This document shows positions 18,677 to 27,203 of a stretch of DNA of 64,000 nt, piece after piece. The stretch spans positions 43,074-107,073 of the forward strand of contig CAJOIX010000002.1 of NCBI GenBank assembly GCA_905234815.1. The letters are read 5' to 3'. The translations under genes were made by a program, and so were the position numbers. The stretch is from an uncultured Prevotella sp. (GTDB lineage Bacteria; Bacteroidota; Bacteroidia; Bacteroidales; Bacteroidaceae). Numbering within the stretch: position 1 is the first letter of the stretch; each line of letters begins with the position of its first letter. A model generated the notes under the pieces. The model ran no database searches. It had not been told where the DNA came from and was given only the letters and a program-made list of their open reading frames with translations.

Positions 18677-20371
18677 ATGAAAAAAATACTCCTGCTGACA
18701 TTATTTATCACCTTTTCGCTACTCTCTTTTGCCCAACCTGCACCAATAAAAAAAGCGGCAAAAGCCGTTTATCGACTAACCACTTATAACCAGCAAGGTG
18801 ATATCCTGACTACAACCTATGCCATTGCGCTCTCGTCTCAAGGTGAATGTGCTGCACAGTGGACGCCTTTTGTCGGTGCTGCACGTGCTACTCTTGAAGA
18901 CAAAACAGGTAAAATCTATCCTGTTGAAACCATTTTAGGAGCTAACGAACTCTACAATGTCTGCCGCTTTAAGGCAGAAGGACCCTTAACCGCACTATCG
19001 CTTGCATCTAAACCCGTAACCTCGGGAAACAAAGTGTGGGCATCTCTACCCAATAAATTCGGAAAAACGGAAGAAACATCTATAAATAAAGTAGAAATAT
19101 TCAACGAGAAATACAATTATTATACCTTATCAAATCCCTTCGCAATCCCGTCTTCTTTTAGTGGACTGGCTCTAACTAATGCCGCAGGACAGGCTATAGG
19201 ACTCATACAAGTATCTGCACAAGGTGAAGCTTCGGCTATTGATTTGTCATTCATCCGTACGTTACAAATCACCGATGCACTGGCCATCAATGATCCCACA
19301 TTGCTCACCACACACATTCGTTTGGCTCTTCCACAAAATAAAGAACAGGCCCTCACGCTTCTTGTCTTGATGGGACAACGTTCTGATTCGCTCACACGAG
19401 TGAATTATATCCACGATTTTATCCGTCAGTTCCCTTCCGAAATTGATGGCTATCAGGCTCTGGCTGAAGAAGAATTGCGTGCCAAACATTATGGTGAAGC
19501 CCATAGCCAGCTTCAATATGCTATTAATAAATGCGACAAGAAGGATGAAGCGCATGCCGCATGGGCCAAGCTCATCTATCAGAAAAACATATGGTTTCCA
19601 CAAGATGTTGCTGATGAATTCACCATCAGCAATGGTCTCCAAGCCATTCGCACAGCATATAAGCTCCAGCCCCTACCAGCATACAAGCATCAGGAAGCGC
19701 AATTGCTTTTCCTGCAAAACCAATATGCAGAAGCTCTTGATATTTTTCTCTCGCTAACCAAGACAAACATTCGTAGTGGAGAAATCTTTTTTGAAGCCTC
19801 GGCTTGTAAAGAGGCATTAAAAGCACCTACTGAAGAAGTAATCTGCCTACTTGATTCTGCTGTCAACGTACATCTTGCTACCGAGCCACAACTGGCAGCA
19901 CCTTATGTACTTTCGCGAGCTGACGCATGGAATCGTGCAGCTAACTACCGAAAGGCTGTCAGCGATTACAACCTCTACGACAGCATCAACGGCGGACGTC
20001 CCATTTCACCTGAATTCTACTATGTTCGCTCGAAGTGTGAATTGCAAATCCGACAATTCCAACAAGCACTCACTGATTTAAACCGGGCATTGTTGCTCGA
20101 TAGCCGCAACTCGCTTCTCTGGGCCGAAAAAGCTGCACTGCATTTACGTTTCAAGCAATACGAAGATGCCATTCGGGCTTCAGAATTTTGCTTAAAATTT
20201 GATGAACAAAATACCGATGCAATGATTGTGGCAGGAATAGCCTTAGATGCTCAAAGTAAAGACAAGGCGCGTAGCAAGTCTGAAGCCAGTGAGAACAAAC
20301 AGAAATCAATTGCCTTTTTTGATCGTGCCAAGGCTCTTGGCGACAATCGCGGCGACGCATACAGGAAATGA
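18677..20371 (+). CDS. TPR protein with degenerate trypsin-like N-terminal domain
   Basis: A 564-residue exported protein with a signal peptide ending at 'LLSFAQ'. Residues 25-200 look like a chymotrypsin-fold domain of the kind found in HtrA-like proteins, with a strand layout and a late 'SSFSGLALTNAAGQAIGLI' segment where an active enzyme would have GNSG. The positions expected for the catalytic histidine ('SSQGECAAQWTPF') and the nucleophilic serine context are changed, so it is probably a non-catalytic pseudoprotease. Residues 220-555 contain at least six TPR units. The gene overlaps the NhaC gene by 4 bases. Function unknown; a periplasmic binding or scaffold role is the simplest guess. 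Confidence 0.7.
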   Translation: MKKILLLTLFITFSLLSFAQPAPIKKAAKAVYRLTTYNQQGDILTTTYAIALSSQGECAAQWTPFVGAARATLEDKTGKIYPVETILGANELYNVCRFKAEGPLTALSLASKPVTSGNKVWASLPNKFGKTEETSINKVEIFNEKYNYYTLSNPFAIPSSFSGLALTNAAGQAIGLIQVSAQGEASAIDLSFIRTLQITDALAINDPTLLTTHIRLALPQNKEQALTLLVLMGQRSDSLTRVNYIHDFIRQFPSEIDGYQALAEEELRAKHYGEAHSQLQYAINKCDKKDEAHAAWAKLIYQKNIWFPQDVADEFTISNGLQAIRTAYKLQPLPAYKHQEAQLLFLQNQYAEALDIFLSLTKTNIRSGEIFFEASACKEALKAPTEEVICLLDSAVNVHLATEPQLAAPYVLSRADAWNRAANYRKAVSDYNLYDSINGGRPISPEFYYVRSKCELQIRQFQQALTDLNRALLLDSRNSLLWAEKAALHLRFKQYEDAIRASEFCLKFDEQNTDAMIVAGIALDAQSKDKARSKSEASENKQKSIAFFDRAKALGDNRGDAYRK

Positions 20372-21651
20372 AGAATACATTAGGCCTCATTGCACTGTCA
20401 CCCCTACTGGTATTTGTAGTTGTCAATACAGCTACAGCCCTTATGGTGGGCGATTTCTATAAAGTGCCCATCTCGGTGGTTTTCCTTATTTCGTGTATTT
20501 TTGCCGTCTTGGTTGTTGGCAAAGGAAAAACACCTGACCGCATCAAAACATTTAGCAAGGGAGCAGGTTCAACCAATATTCTACTCATGATTTGGATTTT
20601 CGCCATGGCAGGAACCTTTACCGCCACTGCGAAAGCAATGGGCAGCGTTGATACTACAGTCAATCTGATACTTTCACTCCTACCTGCGAATATGTTGCTG
20701 CCAGGTTTGTTTGTGACTGCGTGTTTGGTTTCATTTTCCATTGGCACAAGCGTTGGAACCATTGTGGCACTGGTGCCTATTGCAAGCGGACTTGCACAGT
20801 CGTGCGACATCCATATGCCGCTAATGATAGCATCTGTAGTTGGTGGTGCCTTCTTTGGCGATAATCTTTCTTTTATTTCCGACACCACTGTTGTTGCAAC
20901 AACCACTCAAGGGTGTTCCATGCGCGATAAATTCAAAGTCAACGCTTTTATCACGATGCCCGCAGCCATAATAACCTTGGTTTTATATCTCATTGTAGGT
21001 CATTCGCAGTCAGTGCATCTCCACGAATTGCCCTCCATTAATCCTTGGGCAGTGCTTCCCTACTTAGTAGTCATCTTGGGCGCATTTGTTGGAATGCATG
21101 TACTTTCTGTACTCAGCGTAGGATTACTTACAGCGGCTGCTATTGGACTTGCCAATGGTAGTTTCTCTGTACTTTCATTGATGACAACGATGAGTCTTGG
21201 AATGTTGAGCATGGGTGAGCTCATTCTTGTATCGCTCATGGCTGGCGGGTTATTGGAACTCATTAAACAAGCGGGTGGTGTTGATTTCATCATTGAGAAA
21301 CTTTCACGAAAGCTATCCGGAAAACGAAGCGCTGAATTTTCAATTGGCGCATTGGTATCATTGGTTGATGCTTGCACAGCCAACAACACCATTGCCATAC
21401 TTACTGTAGCAGACACTGCTAAGCACATAGCTAAAACCTTCAATGTGGACCCACGCAAAACAGCCTCAATACTCGACACTTTTTCGTGCTGTATGCAAGG
21501 TCTCCTGCCCTATGGTGCCCAATTACTTATGGCCGCAGGGTTGGCAGCAATTAGTCCCATGGAAATCATTCCTTATCTCTATTATACATTTATCTTAATC
21601 ATCTCCGTCTGCGGAGCCATTATCTTGCGCTATCCACGCAGATATTCATAA
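20368..21651 (+). CDS. NhaC-type Na+/H+ antiporter
   Basis: A 427-residue inner-membrane transporter with about eleven to twelve hydrophobic segments. The motif 'FGDNLSFISDTT' is characteristic of the NhaC branch of the ion-transporter superfamily, as is 'SFSIGTSVGTIVALVP'. It would exchange sodium for protons, or a related substrate pair (some relatives exchange malate and lactate or lysine), which cannot be decided from sequence. The start codon overlaps the stop of the upstream TPR gene (ATGA), indicating coupling. It is followed after 10 bases by the 5'-nucleotidase. Confidence 0.85.
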   Translation: MKNTLGLIALSPLLVFVVVNTATALMVGDFYKVPISVVFLISCIFAVLVVGKGKTPDRIKTFSKGAGSTNILLMIWIFAMAGTFTATAKAMGSVDTTVNLILSLLPANMLLPGLFVTACLVSFSIGTSVGTIVALVPIASGLAQSCDIHMPLMIASVVGGAFFGDNLSFISDTTVVATTTQGCSMRDKFKVNAFITMPAAIITLVLYLIVGHSQSVHLHELPSINPWAVLPYLVVILGAFVGMHVLSVLSVGLLTAAAIGLANGSFSVLSLMTTMSLGMLSMGELILVSLMAGGLLELIKQAGGVDFIIEKLSRKLSGKRSAEFSIGALVSLVDACTANNTIAILTVADTAKHIAKTFNVDPRKTASILDTFSCCMQGLLPYGAQLLMAAGLAAISPMEIIPYLYYTFILIISVCGAIILRYPRRYS

Positions 21652-21661
21652 ATTCAATACT

Positions 21662-23395
21662 ATGAAAACAATTGTCCTTTCCATTTGCCTGCTGTGCTGC
21701 ATTAGTGCTCATTCGAAGCCCAAAACCGTTACTATCCATTTGTTGGAAACTTCAGATGTGCACGGATCTTTCTTCCCCTACGACTTCATTACCTTCAAAC
21801 CAAAACGGGGAACGCTTGCCAGAATCAGTACCTATGTGAACCGCTTACGCCAGGAAACCAGCGGAAATGTTATTCTTCTCGACAATGGCGATATTCTCCA
21901 AGGCCAACCCACATGCTATTTCTACAACTATGTGAATACGCAGGAGGAAAACATAGCAGCATCAGTAATCAATTACCTTTCATACGATGCTGAAACCATT
22001 GGCAATCACGATATCGAAACAGGCCATTCTGTCTATGATAAATGGATAAAAGAAGTAACTTGTCCGATGCTGGGAGCCAACATCATCAATACAACCACGA
22101 ACGAGCCTTATGTAAAACCATACACCATCGTAGAGCGACAGGGCATCCGCATCGCCATTCTTGGTATGTTGACTCCTGCCATCCCCAACTGGCTGCAACC
22201 CAACATTTGGAGTGGATTGCAATTTGAAGAAATGGTGTCGTGTGCCAAAAAGTGGGTAAAAATCATCAAAGAAACCGAAAAGCCTGATCTCATCGTTGGC
22301 CTCTTCCACAGTGGGAAGGACGGCGGTATCGTCACCAGCGAATATGCAGAAGATGCATCCCTACAAGTTGCAAAAGAAGTATCAGGATTTGATGTCATCT
22401 TCTTCGGTCATGATCACACACAGCATAATAGCACGGTCACCAATCGCAAAGGAAATGAAGTCCTGTTTCTCAATCCGGCCAACAATGCCCTCGCTGTAGC
22501 TCAAGCCGATGTAACCTTTGAAAAAAAGAACGGCCGGTGGAAAGTTGTCAAGAAAGAAGGCAAAGTAGTTGATGTCACCAAAGAGGAGATTGACCAACAA
22601 TACATTCAACATTTCCAATCCCAGTTAGACAAAATCATGGCATTTGTCAATCGACAGATAGGAGTACTCGAAGAGACCATCACCACGCGCGATTGTTTCT
22701 TCGGTTCAAGCGCTTTCACTGACCTAATTCTAAACCTTCAATTGGAACTGACAGGTGCTGACATCGCTTTCAATGCCCCACTCCAATTCAACTCGACCAT
22801 TAAAGCAGGACCAATCCGCGTAAGCGATATGTTCAATCTCTACAAATTTGAAAATCAGCTATATGTGATGCGTCTCACGGGCGAAGAAATCCGTCGGCAC
22901 CTGGAAATGAGTTACGACCTGTGGGTCAACACCATGCAATCGCCCGACGACCATCTGCTCTTGCTTTCAGAATCGACCTTTGGCGATCAACAACGATTAG
23001 GCTTTAAGAATTTCTCCTTCAACTTCGATTCAGCAGCTGGCATTGACTATGTGGTGGATGTAACGAAGCCCGATGGCCAGAAAGTCAAAATTCTTCAAAT
23101 GTCAAACGGCGAACCATTCGATGAAACCAAATGGTATCGCGTAGCCCTCAATTCGTATCGTGCCAATGGCGGCGGTGAACTTCTCACGCGTGGTGCCGGC
23201 ATCAAGAAAGAAGATCTCAACGAGCGTATTATTTACCGAAGCGAACGCGACCAGCGTTTCTACCTGATGCAAGAGATTGAAAAGAAAGGAACAATACACC
23301 CCAAGTCCAACAACAACTGGCGTTTCATACCTGAAGAATGGGTACAACCTGCAGCCAAGCGCGACAGCCTCATCCTCTTCGGTAAAAAACAATAA
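21662..23395 (+). CDS. Exported 5'-nucleotidase / 2',3'-cyclic phosphodiesterase family
   Basis: A 577-residue periplasmic metallophosphoesterase. After a signal peptide (about 19 residues) the N-terminal catalytic domain shows the full set of metal-binding motifs: 'DVHG', 'DNGDILQG', 'GNHD', 'LFHSG' and 'GHDH'. The C-terminal 5'-nucleotidase domain begins near residue 330 and contains 'ADIAFNAPLQF' and 'SYRANGGGELL', which bind the nucleobase. Both domains are on one chain; some Bacteroidales relatives are split into two genes. It would release nucleosides and phosphate for salvage. The gene is in a tight row with NhaC and nudC (gaps of 10 and 4 bases). Confidence 0.9.
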   Translation: MKTIVLSICLLCCISAHSKPKTVTIHLLETSDVHGSFFPYDFITFKPKRGTLARISTYVNRLRQETSGNVILLDNGDILQGQPTCYFYNYVNTQEENIAASVINYLSYDAETIGNHDIETGHSVYDKWIKEVTCPMLGANIINTTTNEPYVKPYTIVERQGIRIAILGMLTPAIPNWLQPNIWSGLQFEEMVSCAKKWVKIIKETEKPDLIVGLFHSGKDGGIVTSEYAEDASLQVAKEVSGFDVIFFGHDHTQHNSTVTNRKGNEVLFLNPANNALAVAQADVTFEKKNGRWKVVKKEGKVVDVTKEEIDQQYIQHFQSQLDKIMAFVNRQIGVLEETITTRDCFFGSSAFTDLILNLQLELTGADIAFNAPLQFNSTIKAGPIRVSDMFNLYKFENQLYVMRLTGEEIRRHLEMSYDLWVNTMQSPDDHLLLLSESTFGDQQRLGFKNFSFNFDSAAGIDYVVDVTKPDGQKVKILQMSNGEPFDETKWYRVALNSYRANGGGELLTRGAGIKKEDLNERIIYRSERDQRFYLMQEIEKKGTIHPKSNNNWRFIPEEWVQPAAKRDSLILFGKKQ

Positions 23396-23399
23396 AACT

Positions 23400-24221
23400 A
23401 TGACAACCTGGTACATTTTCTGTCAAGGTAAACTCCTGCTCCAGAAAGTCTCCTCCTGCTCCGCATCCACAGGAGAGAGCACTTATACCATACCGTCAGG
23501 CGAACAACCTCCTATTAACAAAGACGAAGCTGCCAGACTTTTCTGTGCAGGCCACAATGCTGTTGGTTTTTATGTACCTCAACCAGACCTCCCAAGCCTC
23601 AGCAAATCCCTTTGCCAATCAAGAGCCTCGGATGAGCAGTCTGTTGCGTTCACGTTCATCCCCTTGAGAGAAACCTTCTCGCTCCTTCCCGCCGAAAAAT
23701 ACCAATTAGCCACAAAATTAGCCGAGCTCACCTATTGGGACGAACAGACGCAGTATTGTTCCCACTGCGGAACGGTCTTAGAACCACTCACCGAAATCTC
23801 AAAACAATGTCCCAATTGCCACCAAGAGTTCTGGCCACAACTCTCCATTGCTGTCATCGTATTGATTCGGCGAGGCGACGAGGCTCTCTTGGTGCGCGCC
23901 AAGAATTTCCGTAAATATTTTTTCGGGTTAGTAGCCGGATTCGTAGAAACTGGAGAAACTCTCGAAGAAGCCGTTCAACGCGAGGTGAAAGAAGAAACCG
24001 GCCTTACCATCAGTAACATCCAATATCACTATTCCCAACCTTGGCCGTTCCCTTCGGGCCTCATGGTTGGTTTCTTTGCCGATTACCAAGAAGGCGACCT
24101 GCGCATTGACCAGTCAGAACTAATTGAAGGCGGCTGGTTCACCCGTCAAAACCTGCCCACCCTACCCGATGAGATGTCTATCGCCCGACGCCTCATTGAA
24201 GAATGGAAATCAACCCGATAG
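23400..24221 (+). CDS. nudC: NADH pyrophosphatase (NudC), zinc-dependent Nudix hydrolase
   Basis: A 273-residue Nudix enzyme that cleaves NAD(H) or decaps NAD-capped RNA. The zinc finger is complete ('CSHCG' and 'CPNCH'), the Nudix box reads 'GFVETGETLEEAVQREVKEETG' in its core, and the NudC signature 'SQPWPFPSGLM' follows it. The ORF track begins 123 bases upstream within the nucleotidase; the ATG at 23400, 4 bases after the nucleotidase stop, gives the expected N-terminus MTTWYIF. It is the last gene of the rightward run before mmdA. Confidence 0.93.
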   Translation: MTTWYIFCQGKLLLQKVSSCSASTGESTYTIPSGEQPPINKDEAARLFCAGHNAVGFYVPQPDLPSLSKSLCQSRASDEQSVAFTFIPLRETFSLLPAEKYQLATKLAELTYWDEQTQYCSHCGTVLEPLTEISKQCPNCHQEFWPQLSIAVIVLIRRGDEALLVRAKNFRKYFFGLVAGFVETGETLEEAVQREVKEETGLTISNIQYHYSQPWPFPSGLMVGFFADYQEGDLRIDQSELIEGGWFTRQNLPTLPDEMSIARRLIEEWKSTR

Positions 24222-24265
24222 CACAAGATAATCCACATTTCTTCGCCTCTTTACCATTTTTTTAA

Positions 24266-24273
24266 TACCTTTG
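24266..24273 (+). promoter_or_regulatory. Candidate -7 element before mmdA
   Basis: TACCTTTG matches the Bacteroidetes -7 consensus 34 bases before the mmdA ATG. The -33 region is poor (TTCG), so the promoter is only moderately supported. Confidence 0.45.
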
Positions 24274-24306
24274 CCGCAAAATAATTGTAAATCCGTAAAT
24301 ATTCCC

Positions 24307-25872
24307 ATGTCTCAGCAAACAGAAAAAATCAAGCAACTCATTGAAAAGCGCGCAGCAGCGCGTTTAGGCGGAGGCGAAAAAGCCATTGAAAAACAGCACC
24401 AACGCGGCAAGTACACCGCCCGTGAGCGTATAGAAATGCTCGTTGACAAAGACTCGTTCGAAGAGTACGACATGTTTAAACTCCATCGTTGTCACAATTT
24501 TGGAATGGAAAAGAAACAATTCCTGGGCGACGGTGTCGTTTGCGGAAGCGCCACCATCAATGGTCGCTTGGTCTATGTGTCAGCGCAAGACTTCACCGTA
24601 AACGGCGGATCGCTTTCCGAAACCATGTCGCAAAAGATATGTAAGGTAATGGATATGGCCGTTCAAAACGGAGCTCCCATGATTTGCCTGAACGACTCTG
24701 GTGGCGCACGTATTCAGGAAGGTATCAACTCATTGGCTGGCTACGGCGAAATTTTCGAGCGCAATATTCTCGCTTCTGGTGTAATTCCACAGATATCAGG
24801 TATTTTCGGCCCCTGCGCAGGCGGTGCTGTATATTCCCCTGCACTGACCGACTTCATCATGATGGTGGAAAACACATCCTATATGTTCCTCACAGGCCCT
24901 GCCGTGGTAAAAACGGTTACAGGCGAAGATGTTGATGCGGAACATCTAGGCGGTGCAAGCGTACACGCAACCAAGAGCGGCGTAACCTCCTTCACAGCAA
25001 AAACCGAAGAAGAAGCCATTGAGATGCTCAAGACCCTGCTCAGCTATATTCCATCAAACAATATGGAAGAGGCTCCGCGCGTGGAATGTACCGACGACAT
25101 CAACCGCATGGAAGATTTACTGAACGACATTTTGCCCGACGACCCCAACAAGGCTTACGATATGTACAAAGTTATCACAGCCATTACCGATGGCGGTGAG
25201 TTCTTTGAAGTACAACCCAAATTCGCCAAGAACATCATCACCGGTTTCGCCCGTTTCAACGGACAAAGTGTAGGCATTGTGGCCAATCAGCCGTCATGCT
25301 ATGCTGGTGTTCTCGATACCAACGCCTCGCGCAAAGGAGCGCGATTCGTTCGCTTCTGCGATGCGTTCAACATTCCTATCGTTTCGCTTGTTGACGTACC
25401 AGGATTCCTCCCAGGAACTGGTCAGGAATACAACGCTGTTATTCTCCACGGAGCTCAGTTGCTCTATGCCTATGGCGAGGCTACAGTTCCCAAGATTACC
25501 ATCACCCTGCGCAAGAGCTATGGTGGCAGCCATATCGTGATGGGCTGCAAACAACTGCGTGCCGACCTCAACTTCGCATGGCCAACAGCAGAAATCGCCG
25601 TAATGGGTGCATCGGGGGCAGTGGCAGTTCTTTCTGCCAAAGAAGCCAAAGCCAAGAAGGAAGCAGGCGAAGATGTCAAGGCTTTCCTTGCCGAGAAAGA
25701 AGCTGAATACACTGAATTGTTTGCCAATCCTTATCAGGCCGCACAATACGGCTATATTGACGATGTGATTGAGCCACGCAATACACGCTTCCGCATCTGT
25801 CGCGGACTGGCACAACTGCAAAACAAACGGCAGTCGCTCCCCGACAAGAAGCACGGATGTATGCCGATGTAA
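24307..25872 (+). CDS. mmdA: Carboxyltransferase subunit of methylmalonyl-CoA decarboxylase / propionyl-CoA carboxylase
   Basis: A 521-residue biotin-dependent carboxyltransferase of the crotonase fold, with the two acyl-CoA/biotin domains and motifs such as 'DSGGARIQEG', 'GPCAGGAVYSPAL' and 'RKSYGGSHIVMG'. It moves the carboxyl group between methylmalonyl-CoA and biotin, a step of the succinate-propionate pathway of Bacteroidales. The ORF track starts 36 bases upstream at a non-ATG codon; ATG 24307 (MSQQTEKI) is chosen. Downstream lie a small subunit and the biotin carrier protein. Because no membrane decarboxylase beta subunit is in this operon, sodium-pumping decarboxylase and carboxylase roles cannot be told apart from this window alone. 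Confidence 0.92.
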   Translation: MSQQTEKIKQLIEKRAAARLGGGEKAIEKQHQRGKYTARERIEMLVDKDSFEEYDMFKLHRCHNFGMEKKQFLGDGVVCGSATINGRLVYVSAQDFTVNGGSLSETMSQKICKVMDMAVQNGAPMICLNDSGGARIQEGINSLAGYGEIFERNILASGVIPQISGIFGPCAGGAVYSPALTDFIMMVENTSYMFLTGPAVVKTVTGEDVDAEHLGGASVHATKSGVTSFTAKTEEEAIEMLKTLLSYIPSNNMEEAPRVECTDDINRMEDLLNDILPDDPNKAYDMYKVITAITDGGEFFEVQPKFAKNIITGFARFNGQSVGIVANQPSCYAGVLDTNASRKGARFVRFCDAFNIPIVSLVDVPGFLPGTGQEYNAVILHGAQLLYAYGEATVPKITITLRKSYGGSHIVMGCKQLRADLNFAWPTAEIAVMGASGAVAVLSAKEAKAKKEAGEDVKAFLAEKEAEYTELFANPYQAAQYGYIDDVIEPRNTRFRICRGLAQLQNKRQSLPDKKHGCMPM

Positions 25873-25875
25873 TTC

Positions 25876-25946
25876 AGAGTTAAGAGTTAAGAGTTAAGAG
25901 TTAAGAGTTAAGAGTTCATAGTTTAGAGTTCAAAGTTTAGAGTTCT
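25876..25946. repeat. Tandem AGAGTTA heptamer array
   Basis: Five perfect tandem copies of AGAGTTA (25876-25910) are followed by degenerate copies such as AGAGTTC, lying between mmdA and the small downstream subunit gene. Such phased short repeats change length easily by replication slippage. Confidence 0.9.
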
Positions 25947-25965
25947 TAATGCAAAATTCATAATT

Positions 25966-26121
25966 ATGACCGACAAGAATATATTGGCAGCCATCGGATT
26001 GGCCCTGCACGAGTTTCGTGGCAACAACGTTCACGACCGCGAGCCAGGCATAATCACCATAAAGCCCAAACAAACACTTTGGAACGCAAAGTTTTTAACA
26101 TTCACGAAGAAACCTCAGTAA
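25966..26121 (+). CDS. Small decarboxylase subunit (MmdE-like), 51 aa
   Basis: This gene is too short for the ORF track. It runs ATG 25966 to TAA 26119-26121 and encodes 51 residues beginning MTDKNILAAIGLAL. It contains 'NNVHDREPGIITI' and 'TLWNAKFLTFTKKP', a pattern also found in the C-terminal part of the delta/gamma subunits of sodium-pumping decarboxylases and in the tiny epsilon subunit (MmdE) of Veillonella methylmalonyl-CoA decarboxylase, as I recall that family. It has no membrane helix. The stop codon is one base before the biotin-carrier ATG, so it is clearly part of the operon. It probably stabilises the complex. It has no close start-site alternative. Confidence 0.75.
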   Translation: MTDKNILAAIGLALHEFRGNNVHDREPGIITIKPKQTLWNAKFLTFTKKPQ

Positions 26122-26122
26122 T

Positions 26123-26557
26123 ATGAAAACATATAAATATACCATCGACGGAAAAGAATACACCGTAGAGATTGGTCAGATTGTTGACAACCAAGCAGAA
26201 GTGATTGTAAATGGCGAGACCTTCTGCGTTGAAATGGAACCAGAGAAGGAACCAGAGAAGAAGAAAGTGGTACTCGGCAACCCGACTGAAAACAATTCCG
26301 ATGCAAGTGAAAGTGTTTCTGCCACACCTGCCAATGTTAATACCGCCAATGCCTTGAAAGCCCCACTACCTGGTGTAATCACCGATATTAAGGTGCAAGT
26401 GGGCGACAGCGTGAACGCCGGCGACACCATTCTGGTGCTCGAAGCCATGAAAATGGCTAACAATCTTGAAGCCGAGAAGAGTGGTAAAGTAACTGCCATT
26501 CTCGTCAAGGTAGGCGAAAACGTCATGGAAGACACTCCACTTGTGGTGATTGAATAA
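26123..26557 (+). CDS. Biotin carboxyl carrier subunit (MmdC-like)
   Basis: A 144-residue biotinyl-domain protein. The biotinylation site is the lysine in 'EAMKM' near residue 109. The N-terminal 45 residues form a small beta segment, followed by a charged and Ala/Asn-rich flexible linker (about residues 48-78), and the C-terminal biotinyl domain starts at 'LKAPLPGVI'. It shuttles the carboxyl group between the carboxyltransferase (mmdA) and a second active site. It starts one base after the small subunit and is followed at once by a strong terminator, closing the operon. Confidence 0.93.
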   Translation: MKTYKYTIDGKEYTVEIGQIVDNQAEVIVNGETFCVEMEPEKEPEKKKVVLGNPTENNSDASESVSATPANVNTANALKAPLPGVITDIKVQVGDSVNAGDTILVLEAMKMANNLEAEKSGKVTAILVKVGENVMEDTPLVVIE

Positions 26558-26590
26558 GCGATATTGAACACCGATATTATCTAAATAGCA

Positions 26591-26634
26591 AACAAAACTC
26601 CCTTGAGCCGTTCGGCCCAAGGGAGTTTTGTTTT
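26591..26634 (+). terminator. Strong intrinsic terminator after the mmd operon
   Basis: AAAACTCCCTTG pairs perfectly with CAAGGGAGTTTT around a short G/C-rich loop, followed by GTTTTG. The hairpin is near-symmetrical with A and T runs on both sides. Confidence 0.9.
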
Positions 26635-26669
26635 GCACGCACCTGCCAAGAAAAAAAATTTACTATATT

Positions 26670-26699
26670 TTTGTATTTTAAAATTTCTTTTTATATTTG
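26670..26699 (+). promoter_or_regulatory. Promoter for the ORF-free transcript at 26.7 kb
   Basis: TTTG at 26670-26673 and TATATTTG at 26692-26699 are 18 bp apart, a good Bacteroidetes promoter. The predicted transcription start is near 26706. No protein-coding frame begins within 450 bases downstream. Confidence 0.65.
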
Positions 26700-26705
26700 C
26701 ATGGT

Positions 26706-27045
26706 CTCATCGGATTCCCATCAAGGAAATTCTTTGAGATGAAAAGACTTTGATGGAATGAGAACCCCATTTATATGGGAAATTCTCGGAAGGCGTTTAC
26801 AGAACGTTATCATTCTGTGCATTCAAACTTCGCAACTTTGAAACCATATCGCAGATGATAGTGCAACGAAACGCTTACGTTGGTGAATTATATCCAATTC
26901 ACATGTTCCATGTTTTCACAATATGGAATTAGTGTTAGTATATAAATCACTAGGCGTGGGCTGGATGTGTTGCCTATTCTTGATATGGGGGCAATGCGAA
27001 GGCCTGAATGCAAGGATGGGTACGTCGAAACACCCATGCCTTTTT
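26706..27045 (+). ncRNA. Candidate structured RNA of unknown family (~340 nt)
   Basis: Between the mmd terminator and the TRL-like gene there is a stretch with its own promoter, no ORF and several hairpins readable by eye: TTCC(C)ATCAA with TTTGATGGAA near 26715-26760, CAGAA with TTCTG near 26802, GTGAATT with AATTCAC near 26883, and TTGCC with GGCAA near 26970. It ends in AGGATGGGT/ACCCATGCCT plus TTTTT, a terminator-like hairpin. I looked for and did not find the hallmarks of tmRNA, RNase P RNA or SRP RNA. It could also be the long regulatory leader of the TRL-like gene. Confidence 0.5.
27013..27045 (+). terminator. Terminator-like hairpin ending the candidate RNA
   Basis: AGG-ATGGGT pairs with ACCCATGCCT (one bulge) and is followed by TTTTTAATTT. 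It would release a transcript of about 340 nt started at 26706. Confidence 0.6.
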
Positions 27046-27203
27046 AATTTCCTAAAATGTAAGCTTCAACCATGCTCCTAAGTTTGGGTGTTATTAGGAA
27101 TTACGCTGGAATGCGTATGTATAATCTGTTACAATAACACACAAACGAGGAAGTCGAAACGCGTTAAAGGGAGTAGGCATTTAATTATCTAACTTTATTC
27201 ATT

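Noticed and set aside
25876-25946. Possible CRISPR array
   Set aside because: The units are 7 bp with no spacers, so it is a simple tandem repeat.
26706-27045. tmRNA, RNase P RNA or SRP RNA
   Set aside because: No tRNA-like ends or tag reading frame, no GAGGAAAGTCC-type RNase P core and no SRP GGAAGG loop could be found.
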